Source: Rhodocollybia butyracea (Eukaryota > Basidiomycota > Agaricomycetes > Agaricales > Omphalotaceae). Taken from it: DNA of 64,000 nucleotides. A program made the position numbers and the translations under genes. The notes beneath the pieces are model-generated. The model did not search any database. It was not told where the DNA came from and saw nothing but the letters and a program-made list of their open reading frames with translations. Below are positions 12,420-23,358 of this stretch, one piece after another. The stretch lies in NCBI GenBank assembly GCA_015501585.1, contig JADNRY010000003.1:744001-808000 (forward strand). Reading direction: 5' to 3'. Positions within the stretch are counted from its first letter, which is position 1. Every line of letters starts with the position of its first letter.

Positions 12420-13494
12420 AGAGGATACTTTAGATGGGGTTGAGAGTTGTCAATGGAGCGAGAAGATGTGATTGCGAGTCTGCGACACCGGCGCAGATTC
12501 AAGAGGAGAGGAGTGTGGATATGAGGTTTAAGCCACTGAAAGCCCATTTTATGAAAAGCTTTTTGAGTACCAGCCAAATGAAGCACAAGAACTTTCTCTT
12601 TGAGTACTAAACGTAGCACAAGAGCAATGATACTTAGGTTAACAACGAAGAAAACAAAGAAGTCAGATGGTTTGAGAGCGGTGTCAAAACTTTGTAAGAC
12701 GTACGTATGGATTGAGCCAGGTTCCTTGTTCAATGTTAACACGAGAATCAATTGTGGGCGGCGTAGTTGTGCGGCAGTTACTATTGTACAGGTGAAAAGT
12801 ACAAAGCGTCATTTTCAACTCAAACCTTGCTCATTTTCGGCTGCCATGGGCACTGGGCGTAGAAAAAGCTATCAAGTGAACGCTTCAGTGGTTGCTAAGG
12901 CTCGAACGACAGTTCATCGTGGCTGAGAGGATTTGTAAGCCCTGCTTGACTTTCCACCATCTGAACGCGTTTTTCCATCTGAACAATGTCCTTCAGAATC
13001 AGTTGCTCAACCACTCCCAGGATTTTCATTGGGAATGCCGAGGCCGAGGGCTACCAACCTGTGAAAGCAGATAGTTAAGGAGTTTTGTTTGCTTCGCCTT
13101 CGGCGAAGTCAAGCTATACGAAGATATGCTTTTGCGCATGGTGTAACTGCCGCTCGTCATCCATAGCGATGGAAGAGGATAACCTAGGATAACCGACACG
13201 GTCCCATTGAGGAACAGCAGTTGGGAATATCCGAATAGCGATAGTTTTCTGCATCGTTCAGTGTGGCTCAGTGTGGCCCATAGTGTGGCGCAGAGTTGAT
13301 GGGCCACATGGCTTTCTATTGTCCTGATTTATATATGATTTCATGCACCAAAATCTCAAAGCTCTTCACCTGAACCTATCGAAGATTCGAATCCAAGTAT
13401 CTCGCTAACAGTCGAGGTAATTAGCGCTACGACCTGTCCTTACGCTGACTTGATTGTTCGCCACACTCACTCTTGCCGATTCTCGTTTACAGTG
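12420..13494. other. kinase upstream region with minus-strand coding-like block
   Basis: Positions about 12944-13340 are repeated at about 15062-15410, so the duplication extends upstream of the kinase. Inside, the minus strand reads MKILGVVEQLILKDIVQM. The other copy reads MNILGVVGQLVLKDITQM, with a one-base length difference just upstream. No complete gene could be built. The rest (12420-12940) shows nothing convincing. Confidence 0.4.
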
Positions 13495-14843
13495 ATGACT
13501 ACAGTAGATGGCATCAAGCTCGAAGATATGCCAGGCCTTGGACTTGACGAGTTAGAGGAGTGGTGGGTGGACCGCTTTGAGTTTCTCAAGGAGAAAGGTT
13601 ATTTGTTGAGGCCCAGATATCGTCCTGGATGGAAGCCTTCCTATAGGCGACTCCAAAATCCCTTCACCTTCGAGGATGGTCACCACTTACGGGTGTGCTT
13701 CTTTCTCTCTTCCACTCTTCATATATAACCTCCCTGCCCTTCAGAATCAGGATGTTATAGATGCTTTGAAAATATCTGACTCCTCCATGGTGGCTATTAA
13801 ACGTGTTCGTAAAACTACGTTGAAAGGCGGAATAACTGCCACTTCTCAGGAGGAAGATATTTGTGCTCTATTTTCTACCAATGAACATGCGTCGCAACCA
13901 TCCAATCATTCCATCCCTCTGCTGGAAGTCTTGCATGTTCCCGGATTTGAAGGCGAAGACCTCTTAGTTATGCCATGGATGCGAAAACCAGTAGATCCTC
14001 CTTTTCGAACAGTTGGGGAAGGACTTCAGTTCATCAAGGAGATGCTTGAGGTGGGTTTTTATGTATATTAATGAAGGTGTTCTCCTGATTTCTGTAGGGA
14101 ATACAATACATGCATCAAAATAGTGTTGCACATAGGTATGTACATGCAGGTTGAGTTACTGTAATTCACTTCTAAATAACTCTACAGAGACTGTTCTATG
14201 AACAACATGGTCATGGACGCGAGGCAAATGTACCCCGATGGCCATCATCCTAGCAGACCTTCTCGCACCTATGATTACAAGAAACGCGCGCGCCACTTCT
14301 CCCGTACACTCGCCCCTCCCAGGTACTACCTGATAGATTTTGGATTTTCTCAACAGTACGAACCTTCTGAAGAGCGAACACCAGAATATGCCATACGATC
14401 TGGAGGTACTGAGCCCCCTGAATATAAGGCTGAGACCCCCTGTGATCCTTTCGCAACTGATGTATTCTTGCTTGGCAACATGATTCGGCTTCGCTTCCTG
14501 GATGTGAGTTAGTTTATATTTCTGTAGGTTTTCTGACGCATATAGTCACTATTCTTAGGGAAATCCAACGTCCCAGCGCGGAATTTCGGGATTATATGGA
14601 TTCGATTTTTTGAGACCATTGGTGAATGATATGATTCAGGATGACCCAGAAAAACGACCGCAGATGGACGAAGTACTCCCTAGGTTTTCAAATATCGTTC
14701 AGTCACTTTCGCAGTGGAAGCTGCGTTCCCGAGCTGTAAAGAAGAATGAATTCTTCTTCATGAAACCGTTTCGAGGCTTGGACCATCTATTCTGGACTTG
14801 TGCCATGACCGCGAAGAATCGACCGGCAATCCCAGCGGCTTAA
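12944..14843. repeat. tandem segmental duplication, unit A
   Basis: Unit A matches unit B (15062-17094) over the upstream minus-strand block, the region before the kinase start and all kinase exons. Shared strings include cttgactttccaccatctga at 12944 and 15062. Confidence 0.75.
13495..14843 (+). CDS. protein kinase-like protein, intact copy
   Basis: The start at 13495 (MTTVDGIKLEDMPG) matches the start in the second copy. Exon 1 ends near 13693. Exon 2 begins after cttcag near 13745 and carries the N-lobe lysine in MVAIKRV. An intron near 14050-14098 leads to GIQYMHQNSVAHR. An intron near 14134-14188 splits the catalytic loop HRD-CSMNN. The DFG motif appears as LIDFGFS (about 14330-14350), the activation-segment end as PPEYK, and the F-helix aspartate as DPFATDVF. 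After an intron near 14502-14560 the C-lobe contains EKRPQM and the frame stops at 14843. All key kinase residues (K, HRD, N, DFG, conserved R) are present, so catalysis is plausible. About 340 residues. The family looks fungal-specific; its substrate is unknown. Confidence 0.8.
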
Positions 14844-15513
14844 AGTCGGTGCACCTGGGAGAAGCTGAGACCTCGTTCACGGGGAACCCATTTCCGGTAA
14901 TAAACAAGCCAATTACTTCTCTTTCATCAATGATAAGCATAACATGTATCTTCAATTACTCTCCAAATCCTCGTCGTATTGTACATTTTCGACTCGCTTC
15001 GTGGCCACCGAACAACGGTTCCACTACTTATTAGCATTGCGGGAGAAGATGAGAACTCTCTCTTGACTTTCCACCATCTGAGTAATATCCTTCAGAACCA
15101 GCTGCCCTACCACTCCTAGAATATTCATTGGGAACGCAGGGCTGAGGGCTACAAAGGGCTATAGATAGTGAGGAGTTGTGTTTGGTTGGCCGTGCTTTTG
15201 GACATGCTGTGATCATCCAGGATGATGGAGGAGCCTGGAGGAAGAGGATTATAAAGATTATAACCGGCACGATCCCATATTGAGGATGGTTTACTGATTC
15301 GTCGCCACAGTGTGGCGCAGCGATGGCCACATGTCTTCTAATAGTTCTATTGCCCTGATTTGAATATGATTCCACACATCTGAGCTTCACCTGAACCTCA
15401 GATCGAAGATTTCGAGTCCAAGTATCTCGCTAACAAATTGAGATAACCCGCGCTACGGCCTGTCCTTACGCTCATCTGATCGTTCGCTACACTCACTTTG
15501 GTGATATTCGTAT
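14844..15513. other. intergenic between kinase copies
   Basis: Holds the 3' flank of copy A and, from 15062, the repeat of the upstream block. The minus strand again shows the MNILGVVGQLVLKDITQM peptide. No complete gene. Confidence 0.4.
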
Positions 15514-17094
15514 ATGATGACTACGCAAGTAGACGGTATCAAGCTCAGAGATAGACAAGGGCGTGGGCTTGATAAATTCGAGGAGTGGTGGGCTGACCGC
15601 TACGAGTTTCTTAAGGAGAAAGGATATATTCTGAGGCCCAGGTATCGTCCTGGATGGAAACCTTCCTATAAACGACTTCAAAATCCCTTCACTTTCGAGG
15701 ATGGTCACTACTTGACGGTATGCTTCTTTTTCTCTTCCGTTTCTTATACCTGAGCTCCCTGCCCTTCAGAATAAACGTATAATAGATGCTTTGAGGATAT
15801 CTGACTCCACCATGGTAGCAATAAAACGTGTTCGTAATATCACTGGAGAAGACGGCTGAAAGGCTGTCGTTTAGTCTCGACAGAAACACTGACAATCACA
15901 CGTATTGACAGGACCACGTTATATTCCAAACGGCGAGACGCGAGGCCTACTAGCAACGATAAGAACTAACGGTGGTGGTTGTCGGTACGGTAAGGTTATC
16001 TGGGATGAAACGAAGTATAAACGGATGGTGGCAGTGCGGAGCACGTGTGTATACGCCATACTTACAACGGCGTAACTACCAATTCTCAGGAAGAGGATAT
16101 CTGTGCGCTGTTTTCTACCGGTGAGCACGCGTCGCAACTATCCAATCATTCCATTTCTTTGCTAGAAGTCTTGTGTGTTCCTGGCTTCGAGGACGAACGC
16201 CTTCTGGTGATGCCATGGATGAGAGAACCTGAAAATCCTCCCTTTCGAACAGTTGGGGAGGGAATTCAGTTCATCAAAGAGATTCTTGAGGTGAGTTCTT
16301 GGATATCAGAGTACTGAATTTATTCTGCTAAAATTTTCAGGGAATACAGTATATGCATCAAAACAATGTTGCGCATAAGTATGTAAAAGCTGAGCCACTG
16401 GTATACTGAAATTCACTTCTTAAAACTTACCCAGAGACTGTTCCATTAATAACATGGTCATGGATGCGAAGAAAATGTACCCCGATGGCCATCATCCTAG
16501 CAGACCTTCTCGCACATACGATTACAAGAAACGCGTGCGCCATTTCTCTCGGACACTTGTTCCTCCCAGGTACTACCTGATTGATTTTGGATTTTCTCGA
16601 AAATATGATTCTTCCCAAGAACGGTCATCAGAGTATGCCATACTATCTGGAGGTACTGAGCCCCCAGAATGTAAGGCTGAGGCTCCTTGTGATCCTTTCG
16701 CAACTGATGTCTTCTTGGTTGGCAACATGATCCGACGTCGCTTCTTGGATGTGAGTCGTTTCATTTTACTGGTAGGTTATTGACGTATGCTCATTCGTAG
16801 GGAGATCCCAAATTTGAGCATTCGGGTATACATGGGTTTGAAGTTTTAAGGCCATTGGTGAACGATATGATCCAGGATGATCCAGAAAAGTGACCGCAGA
16901 TGGACGAAGTATTTCCTCGGTTTTCAAATATTGTTCAGTCCCTTTCACAGTGGAAGCTGCGTTCTCGAGCAGTAAAGAAGGATGAATTCTTCTTCATGAG
17001 ACCGTTTCGAGGCCTGGACCATCTGTTCTGGACTTGTACCATGATTGCGAAACGTCGACCAGCAATTCCGTCGAGCACGCTAACAGTGGCATAA
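15514..17094 (+). pseudogene. protein kinase-like pseudogene, broken copy
   Basis: Paralogue of the kinase at 13495 with the same exon order: MMTTQVDGIKL start, VAIKRV N-lobe lysine, GIQYMHQNNVAH, CSINNMVMD, LIDFGFSRK, and a C-terminal exon ending at 17094. Two lesions are visible. First, about 215 bp (15857-16071), absent from copy A, sits just after the VAIK lysine. It starts with an in-frame TGA and is flanked by acggc on both sides. Second, the codon for the conserved C-lobe arginine (KRP in copy A) is TGA at 16891-16893, a CGA-to-TGA change. An intron from gtaata near 15834 to ttctcag near 16089 might bypass the first lesion but not the second. Loss of function is therefore likely. Confidence 0.75.
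15857..16071. mobile_element. 215-bp insertion in kinase pseudogene
   Basis: This sequence is missing from the duplicate kinase copy. It is bounded by two acggc pentamers (15852-15856 and 16067-16071), which could be a target-site duplication. I saw no terminal inverted repeats and no coding capacity. The copy structure shows an insertion or unequal event; calling it mobile is inference. Confidence 0.35.
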
Positions 17095-18108
17095 AAGTCC
17101 TATACTTAAGTTCTCTCTTGGGCTTATTTTTTGCTGCCGTCTGTGTTCATTCAGCTCTCATGTTTGTTGATCTGTTTCTTTGTTTATTGTAATATTTTAC
17201 GTGCTGGTTACCAACTATTGTTTTCACGAATCCCGATTTACTGAGGAGTGAACTAAGCGGCACTGAGTAAGTACTGAGTATTCAGATAACCAGTGTCATT
17301 CGCCACTGTCATAGACTCGAACCAGTCCCTGCTGTAGAGTTGTGATGTGAAATCACACCCTGTTTCACCGACACGGCTGATCGTCAGTCATCAAAGTGTC
17401 AACAAGAAACTACTGGCTCGAGTCTACCACTGTCATAGGTCACCTTGTTCAGCCGAGTATGGGAGATCACTTCTTCGGTTTGAGTGGACGATATCTTTGA
17501 AGTTTGGAACATTTCTAAATTGGCTAAGCTCTTGAATTTAACGATTTCTTCAGTGGCCTCTACGCTCCTCCACGTCGTTTGCTGAAAGAGTTTGAACTGG
17601 CTTCTAATCTCGTTCGCGGTACATGTTTGGGGTCATGACCGCTCTTCTTCGACAAAGAAGGTATCACCCATTTCACAATTCTGGAACTGTTCTCCATGGA
17701 TCAACTAACCAACGCATCTGCAGTATTACTTTCAAGTTGATCCTCGCCTGTCAAGCCTTGTAACAATCCTACGACGGTAGTATGACAAGTTATTCGATCG
17801 AAGGCCCAGATCGAGGAGGGAAGGGCCTCTAGAGAGGGCGAGGGAGACCAGACGTCTTGGAGCAAGTTCACCCAACGTGGAAGAACTAGGAGGACAAATG
17901 AAAATGAGAGTTTGTCGAGGTCGCGGAAGGTAGGGATGCAGATAGTTTGATCGTAATGCCCTTTTGCACACCCAGCGTAACGGCCCAGCAAGCAACTACG
18001 ACGTCTCCTCGTTGAAGGAACATCAGAATGACCAAGGAAATGGCAGTAAAGAATGTCTGAACTCGACAATATCACACTCATATAGACATCTAATGACGAG
18101 TAGTTGTT
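17095..18108. other. intergenic, no gene seen
   Basis: No convincing gene. About 17350-17410 resembles 7770-7830. Open frames at 17701-18114 on the minus strand lack any recognisable protein signature. Confidence 0.4.
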
Positions 18109-18187
18109 GGGCATATGGTGTAGGGGTTATCACGTTCGCTTTGCATTCGCATGCGAAAGGTCTCCGGTTCAAATCCGGATTTGTCCA
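18109..18187 (+). tRNA. tRNA-Ala (TGC) with 6-nt intron
   Basis: Same tRNA as at 8019-8098. Acceptor GGGCATA/TTTGTCC has the G3-U70 pair. The anticodon stem TTCGC/GCGAA encloses TTTGCA-TTCGCA-T, giving anticodon TGC and a 6-nt intron. T arm is TCCGG/TTCAAAT/CCGGA and the discriminator is A. The mature sequence appears identical to the other copy; only the intron differs. Confidence 0.85.
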
Positions 18188-18280
18188 CTAAGATAGAGAC
18201 GATGGTTTACCCAAGGGACCATGAAAAGCTTTGATTTTATTCTTTGTAGTCGACGGTGCAAACTTCGAAGATTGTGGCCG

Positions 18281-20309
18281 TTAAGCTTTGCGACAATCAA
18301 GAAGTTCATCCCATCTTTCGGAACCTACCCCTTCTATCACTACAAAAAGGTCTACCGGGTCATAAATATCCTTGATAGATTCTAACCTAGCATAGTGATC
18401 CCCAAAAAATGTCTGCTGGAAGTTTTTCTCGTAGAGCGAAGCCTGAGGATAGATCAGGATCCAAGAAGGAGCGATAATTAAATCATAACATGCCTCGTTT
18501 AGGTAAGATCCACTATCGGGACCTACGAGTTCCTCAAGCACCGCCAAGTATCCCTTGAGCTGGTTTTCAACTTGATGGATACCGGTGGCATTTGTACCAT
18601 CCGCCCATCCACCAGCAAGAATGGCATGCCCCAAAGCCTTGCGCCAAGCGGGGTTGAGACCAAGGGAGTTGGGATCGACTTTTGAAACGGCGCCTCCACC
18701 TGCTAATCTACAATAGAGGATTGGATGCGCACAAAGTTAGCATGCACGTATGAAATCACTAAAGGTGCTTTTGCTCACACATAAGACACCAAATCCCCCA
18801 ACCCTAGCAAAGTATCTGCTACTTTTTCATACTCCGTCTCTAGTAGTTCGCGTGGAAACAATCTGGACACGAGCTCCCCGTTTAACCCCGCCGAGCTCGA
18901 AGCAGCTCCACCAAGACTGGCAATATATGCGTCATAAAGCACATAGACTGAATCAAAGGGGACCGTAGAGAATTGGACAGTTTCTCCAGAACCTGCAGTA
19001 GCATTCCTCACGAAATCAACAAAAGGTTGAATAGCCGCATTGCTTTCCGCCAAGGTTGTATCTGGCGCAACACCAGAAAACGAGAAAAAGCTCGAGTCAA
19101 AAGACGCGATACCTCCCCATTGCAGATCTGCGAGTGTTGGATGCAGACTAAGAAATTTAGATACAACAGATTGAGCTATCGCGCCCGAGGAGAAATTTTC
19201 AACAGAGAGTAAGATGAGGGTGGCGGGTGTTGGAGGATGGGTGTTATAAGTAACAGAAGTGACAACGCCAAAGGTTCCCCCGCCACCTCCACGTAAAGCC
19301 CAGAACAAGTCTGGATGTGAGTATGCATTGACTGTCAGGACGGAGGCGGAGGAAGTAACAAGCGTGAACTGGAGAACATTGTCTACGGCTGTGCATTAAT
19401 GTGCGTCAGTTGATTTGCCTGCAAATTTATACAGGCACGAACCAAGGCCATAGGTGGGTGACAAAACGCTGTGTCCTCCACCAAGAACGTATCCCGATGC
19501 CGCACCTACAGATTCTCCGAAGGAGGTTCCACCGACTATGACACGTCCATATGACTCGCCAGCAGCGTATGCTTCGTTCCATTGTATGCCGGCTCCAAGG
19601 GTGAGTGCTAATTCTGTGAGTAAAGCACACAGTAACTACGTATAGCTCACCGTTAAAAGTCTCGTTATGGGGACCACCCTCCGGAATAAAGTTGGCATCG
19701 AAGCTGATATTTTTCATGTTATGGGTCCAAATCATGAATGAACCACGGCCAGAGCTACGACCAAGAAGATCGTGTCTAGAAATATTGAATTAGGAAACGT
19801 GCAATCAAATAAAAGACCCAATTGTACCCCGTACTCTTAATCACAACTTTCAAGTTCCATTTCACTGCAAAGGCCACTGCAGCTTGAACATCCTGTGCGC
19901 TTCGAGCATCTACCCCGATCGGCGGTACGCTTCCTTGTTCACATGGTACACCCAAGCTGGTGTTCAGATAACAAGCACTAATCGAGCCGTTTGCGAAAAT
20001 GAATGTTTCAAAATTGAAGGATTCCATCGAACCAGATTGATTTGCCCGCCAGTTTCCATTAGCAGAATTCAATATAACATTGGTACAATTGCCCGACGGA
20101 TTTGAGGGGGGGTAGCAGGCGGATTCAGGCGGAACGGGAGAAATGAGTGGCTGCGAGAGCTGATGGGAAAGGGAGTCAAATTCGTCTGCTGGAGGCCAAC
20201 AGGATGGGTCTGAGAAGAGACAACGACACTGTGGGCCCGGAGTATTGTTGAGGGAGAGGACTGAGTCGATGTGAGCTACGAGGAAGAGGAGGAGTGCCTT
20301 CAACAACAT
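18281..20309 (-). CDS. secreted FAD-linked oxidase, berberine-bridge type
   Basis: Starts at 20309 with a hydrophobic signal peptide (MLLKALLLFLVAHIDSVLS), so it is probably secreted or vacuolar. Exon 1 ends at 19828 and splices in phase to exon 2 at 19775, forming KSTG-HDLLGRSSGRG. The histidine here is the usual covalent FAD attachment site of the VAO/PCMH flavoprotein fold. The next exons contain GGTSFGESVGAASGYVLGGG and LFWALRGGGGGTFGVVTSV, both typical of FAD-binding type 4 domains. The C-terminus has the berberine-bridge signature (YLNEA, FGDHYARLESIKDIYDP, then GVGSERWDELLDC) and stops at 18281. The position that is cysteine in bicovalent enzymes of this family appears not to be cysteine (SVGAASGY). 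Likely role: oxidation of carbohydrates or secondary metabolites; substrate unknown. At least four introns. About 570 residues, normal for the family. Confidence 0.9.
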
Positions 20310-21739
20310 TCTGGGTACTAATCATTTAGTAGTTCACCCCAACTAGGGTTTTATATTGCAGCAAGCAGCAGATGACCGAAAATGATATAAGAAAGTTTCG
20401 TCAGCACACTATCTATGACCACGAGCACAGGCTTCCGGAAAACCAGCAATGGAATCAAGAAGGATGGTCCCTGTTTAAGGAACAGCCAGGGCCAGGCGTC
20501 TCATAACCCCCAAAAGAGTACACCGAAGCACTTTCATAAAGTTTTGTACTGGTACGATGCGAGTAACCAAAGTTCTCGAGTATCGTAAAGCTCGCTCACA
20601 TACTGGACTGCCTATCCTGTCCATGCAAGAAATGCCGCAGAAACTGCACTGAAGAAATTGTTGTATTCGTATATTGATCTTTGACGCGTTGACGAGTAGT
20701 GCACCTGGTATTGGTTGGGGCATGAGGCTCGTCACAGTGACGAGGATGGTCCTGGACGGAGAGAAGTAGCAGCCGTCTTAAATAAAGTTATAGCTCACGA
20801 ACGATGAATCGTGAATGAAGAAGAGAAGCATGATCTGTCACGGGAACAAACAATCCGGCCCTAAACCAGTGGCACACTAGGGCCTTCAACTTGTTCGACT
20901 ACGCGCGACGTTTCCGGATATCCGTGTCACAATCTCTTGGGTCCCGGGCCTCAATGCTGTGGAAGGTAATGAAAAGGCAGGCCAAGAGGCGAAAAAGCCA
21001 TCAGCACGGTATAGCAACAGGAGACTCCTTCTTGAGACCTGAAGGCCTGAGGAACTGCTCGCAGACGGACTGCCGCAATTCGAATCTTTTGTTGAACACT
21101 TAAGAAGTAACATGACAAGCAATAGAAGAAGTCTCCGAGGTATGTAAAACTCAAGAGAGCTGCCTTCACGCCACCTGCCTCGCAAACTAACCTTCCTCAC
21201 CCAACTTTTGTATCCCACTCCAAAAACACCTCCAGAGTGCGCTAGAGTGCGCTCCTCGAGGCTCAGGCCTCAGGCTCGTACCAGGTGCTCATATATCATA
21301 ACCATCCCCCAATACTTGAAATTTCTTTCCTAGATTCAGTACTACCTGCTTCCCACAAAATCAACTCAATGTATACCAGTAGGATACGAGTTGAACAAGA
21401 TATGTAAGCTATTTTACTTCGCGTAGGGGTACTCCCAGTGGACTCAGAGTGTGCCTTTCCAAAACTTTTCAGAACTTATTCGACTTCACCGTGGCAAAAT
21501 ATGCTGCAAAGCCAAAGCTCCTTTAGACAATGAGCTTGGAAGATGGGAATAAATGAATGCCCCGCCCAGTAAGTAATAAAATCGAAAGGGTGCGCTGCAG
21601 CACCAGTGGCGCGGCAGCGATTCGAACTTGATACCCATGGCCCGGCTTTAGTAAATTAATCATTGACTTCTTTGCGATAAGCTCAGCCCTGCAGCCTCTG
21701 CTCGATCAGGACCGCCGAAAATACACGAATATTCACACG
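20310..21739. other. intergenic, no gene seen
   Basis: No convincing gene on either strand. A stretch near 21610-21640 contains a tRNA B-box-like string (GTTCGAATC on minus) without a foldable tRNA around it. Confidence 0.4.
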
Positions 21740-23358
21740 ATGACTACGTCCTCGTCTTTCATCGATTTACCAGATGATGTGCTATTCAACATCTTCAGGT
21801 TTTTACGACCACCCGATATATTAACTGTACGGAAAGTAAGCGTAAATTTAATCGATAACACTTGATCTTCAGGTTACTAATGTACGAACCTCAACTCAGA
21901 CCTGTAAACGACTTGAAGCCGCTACATTAGAGCCTCATGTCTGGACAACAGCATATAGAACCTGCAACAATGACTTTCTACCCGTCGTTTCTTCGCCCTC
22001 TCAAATGGTAACCAGTGATCTTGAGCGTCTTCTGTTGCATACCTGCCAATTGGAAACACTTTGGGGAAATCCTGCTGCCCCGGAATGTTTTTTCAAAAAA
22101 AACCAACACACTTGATGCGACTCAAATGGGCAGAATCGAGGTAGAAGGTATGGAAATATGCTATGGCCGCTTCCTTGTTGTCCAAGGTCTCCACGCAATG
22201 TTTGTTTATGACCTCAATCGTGAAACCGAAGTTTTTCGATACACTGCGTTCGAAGACGATGAATTATCTTGGGCATACAGTCGAAGTGAAGTAGTGAATT
22301 TGGAACTGGATTTGTTTTTCCCCTTCGCAGCTACTCCCAGCGAGGAAGCAAATCGCGAGCCAAGGTAGATATTTTCCTGAATTTCCAGAGCAGTTTTGAC
22401 ATATTCATTGCTTCAGCATGTCAATGTGCAAAATTTCACCTTCTGGATTTGTGACCATCCGTGATTGGCCTGGCCAGTCGGTCGATGCATCGTTTTTTGT
22501 TGGCACAGAGTTTGTCATTATCGAAGAGTTCGACCCGGCACCGATACGGCTTATACATCTTGCATCAATGAAGGCGTATCCTATGTCATCCAGATACATG
22601 GTATCTTCGTGTTCATTTTATTTATGAATAGCAAACTAAATTCTCCTGGAATTTAGGATGAAATAAACAATTATCCGAGCTTGACTATCACAGCGTTTGT
22701 ACCTGGAGGATATGTCCTTTTGTGCTTCACCGACGAATTCGAAGGGTCATTGCGTGACCATTACTTCGAGCTGTATTGCCTTCCTGATCCCGCCCTTTTA
22801 CCAGGAGGTACTGCTCTATATCCTACGCATCGAGGCCACTATCATCACAGTGAAGATCATTTCGAGAGTGGCCGATTCCTTTCGTCAAACGTCTCGACAA
22901 ACGGATTGACTGGATCTATCTACCTCGTTGTGCATTTATTCAAGAAATGGAGGTTATGCTTCCTTCGTGTTATGCTTCAGGAAGATGGGAACCTCATCCT
23001 TCGCTTGGATAACACTGATCTTCCCGAGGTGTTTTGGGAAACACCCTCGCCTTCAAACTCAGTTACAAGGGTTCGTGATGTTGCCTTTATGCGTGATGGC
23101 CACCGACTCCCGGGAGAGGAAGATTGGCTACTCTGTGATATGCACATGGACTCTGAGGGGGAGCCTTGTGTTCGTACATCCAAGGTTACTATCCCAGCCG
23201 AACCTGCGTATCACGTTCTATGTTTGGATATATTCCGAGGCAGGTTGATATCGGCCGGTTATCATAAAGGTGACAGTTCCAGGGAAGAAATTCGCTTCTT
23301 GGAAATAGGTTGTCCGAACCCAGTAGATGGTCATCCATTATCAACAAGAGTAGCGTAG
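21740..23358 (+). CDS. F-box protein
   Basis: Starts at 21740. The N-terminus SSFIDLPDDVLFNIFRFLRP, with TCKRLEAATLEPHVW after a ~65-nt intron, is a clear F-box that would bind Skp1 in an SCF ubiquitin ligase. The rest (LERLLLHTCQLETLWGNP, GRFLVVQGLHAMFVYDL, later exons from about 22418 and 22657) resembles large basidiomycete F-box families with a beta-propeller-like C-terminal part. The stop is at 23358. The frame shifts by one base near 22088-22100 at a run of T6C A8. Upstream the sequence reads well in one frame (to CFFKK) and downstream in another (NTLDATQMGRIEV). I found no good intron to explain this, so it is either a sequence error or a damaging frameshift. Introns near 22365-22416 and 22600-22657. 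Confidence 0.75.

Larger units (their letters stand above)
15062..17094. repeat. tandem segmental duplication, unit B
   Basis: Second copy of the unit at 12944-14843, same orientation, with an extra ~215 bp inserted within the kinase N-lobe exon. Confidence 0.75.

Noticed and set aside
13375..13400. attcgaatcc resembling a tRNA T loop before the kinase copies
   Set aside because: Flanking sequence does not fold as tRNA; it is part of the duplicated unit.
21600..21660. tRNA-like B box (GTTCGAATC on minus)
   Set aside because: No acceptor or anticodon stem can be formed around it.
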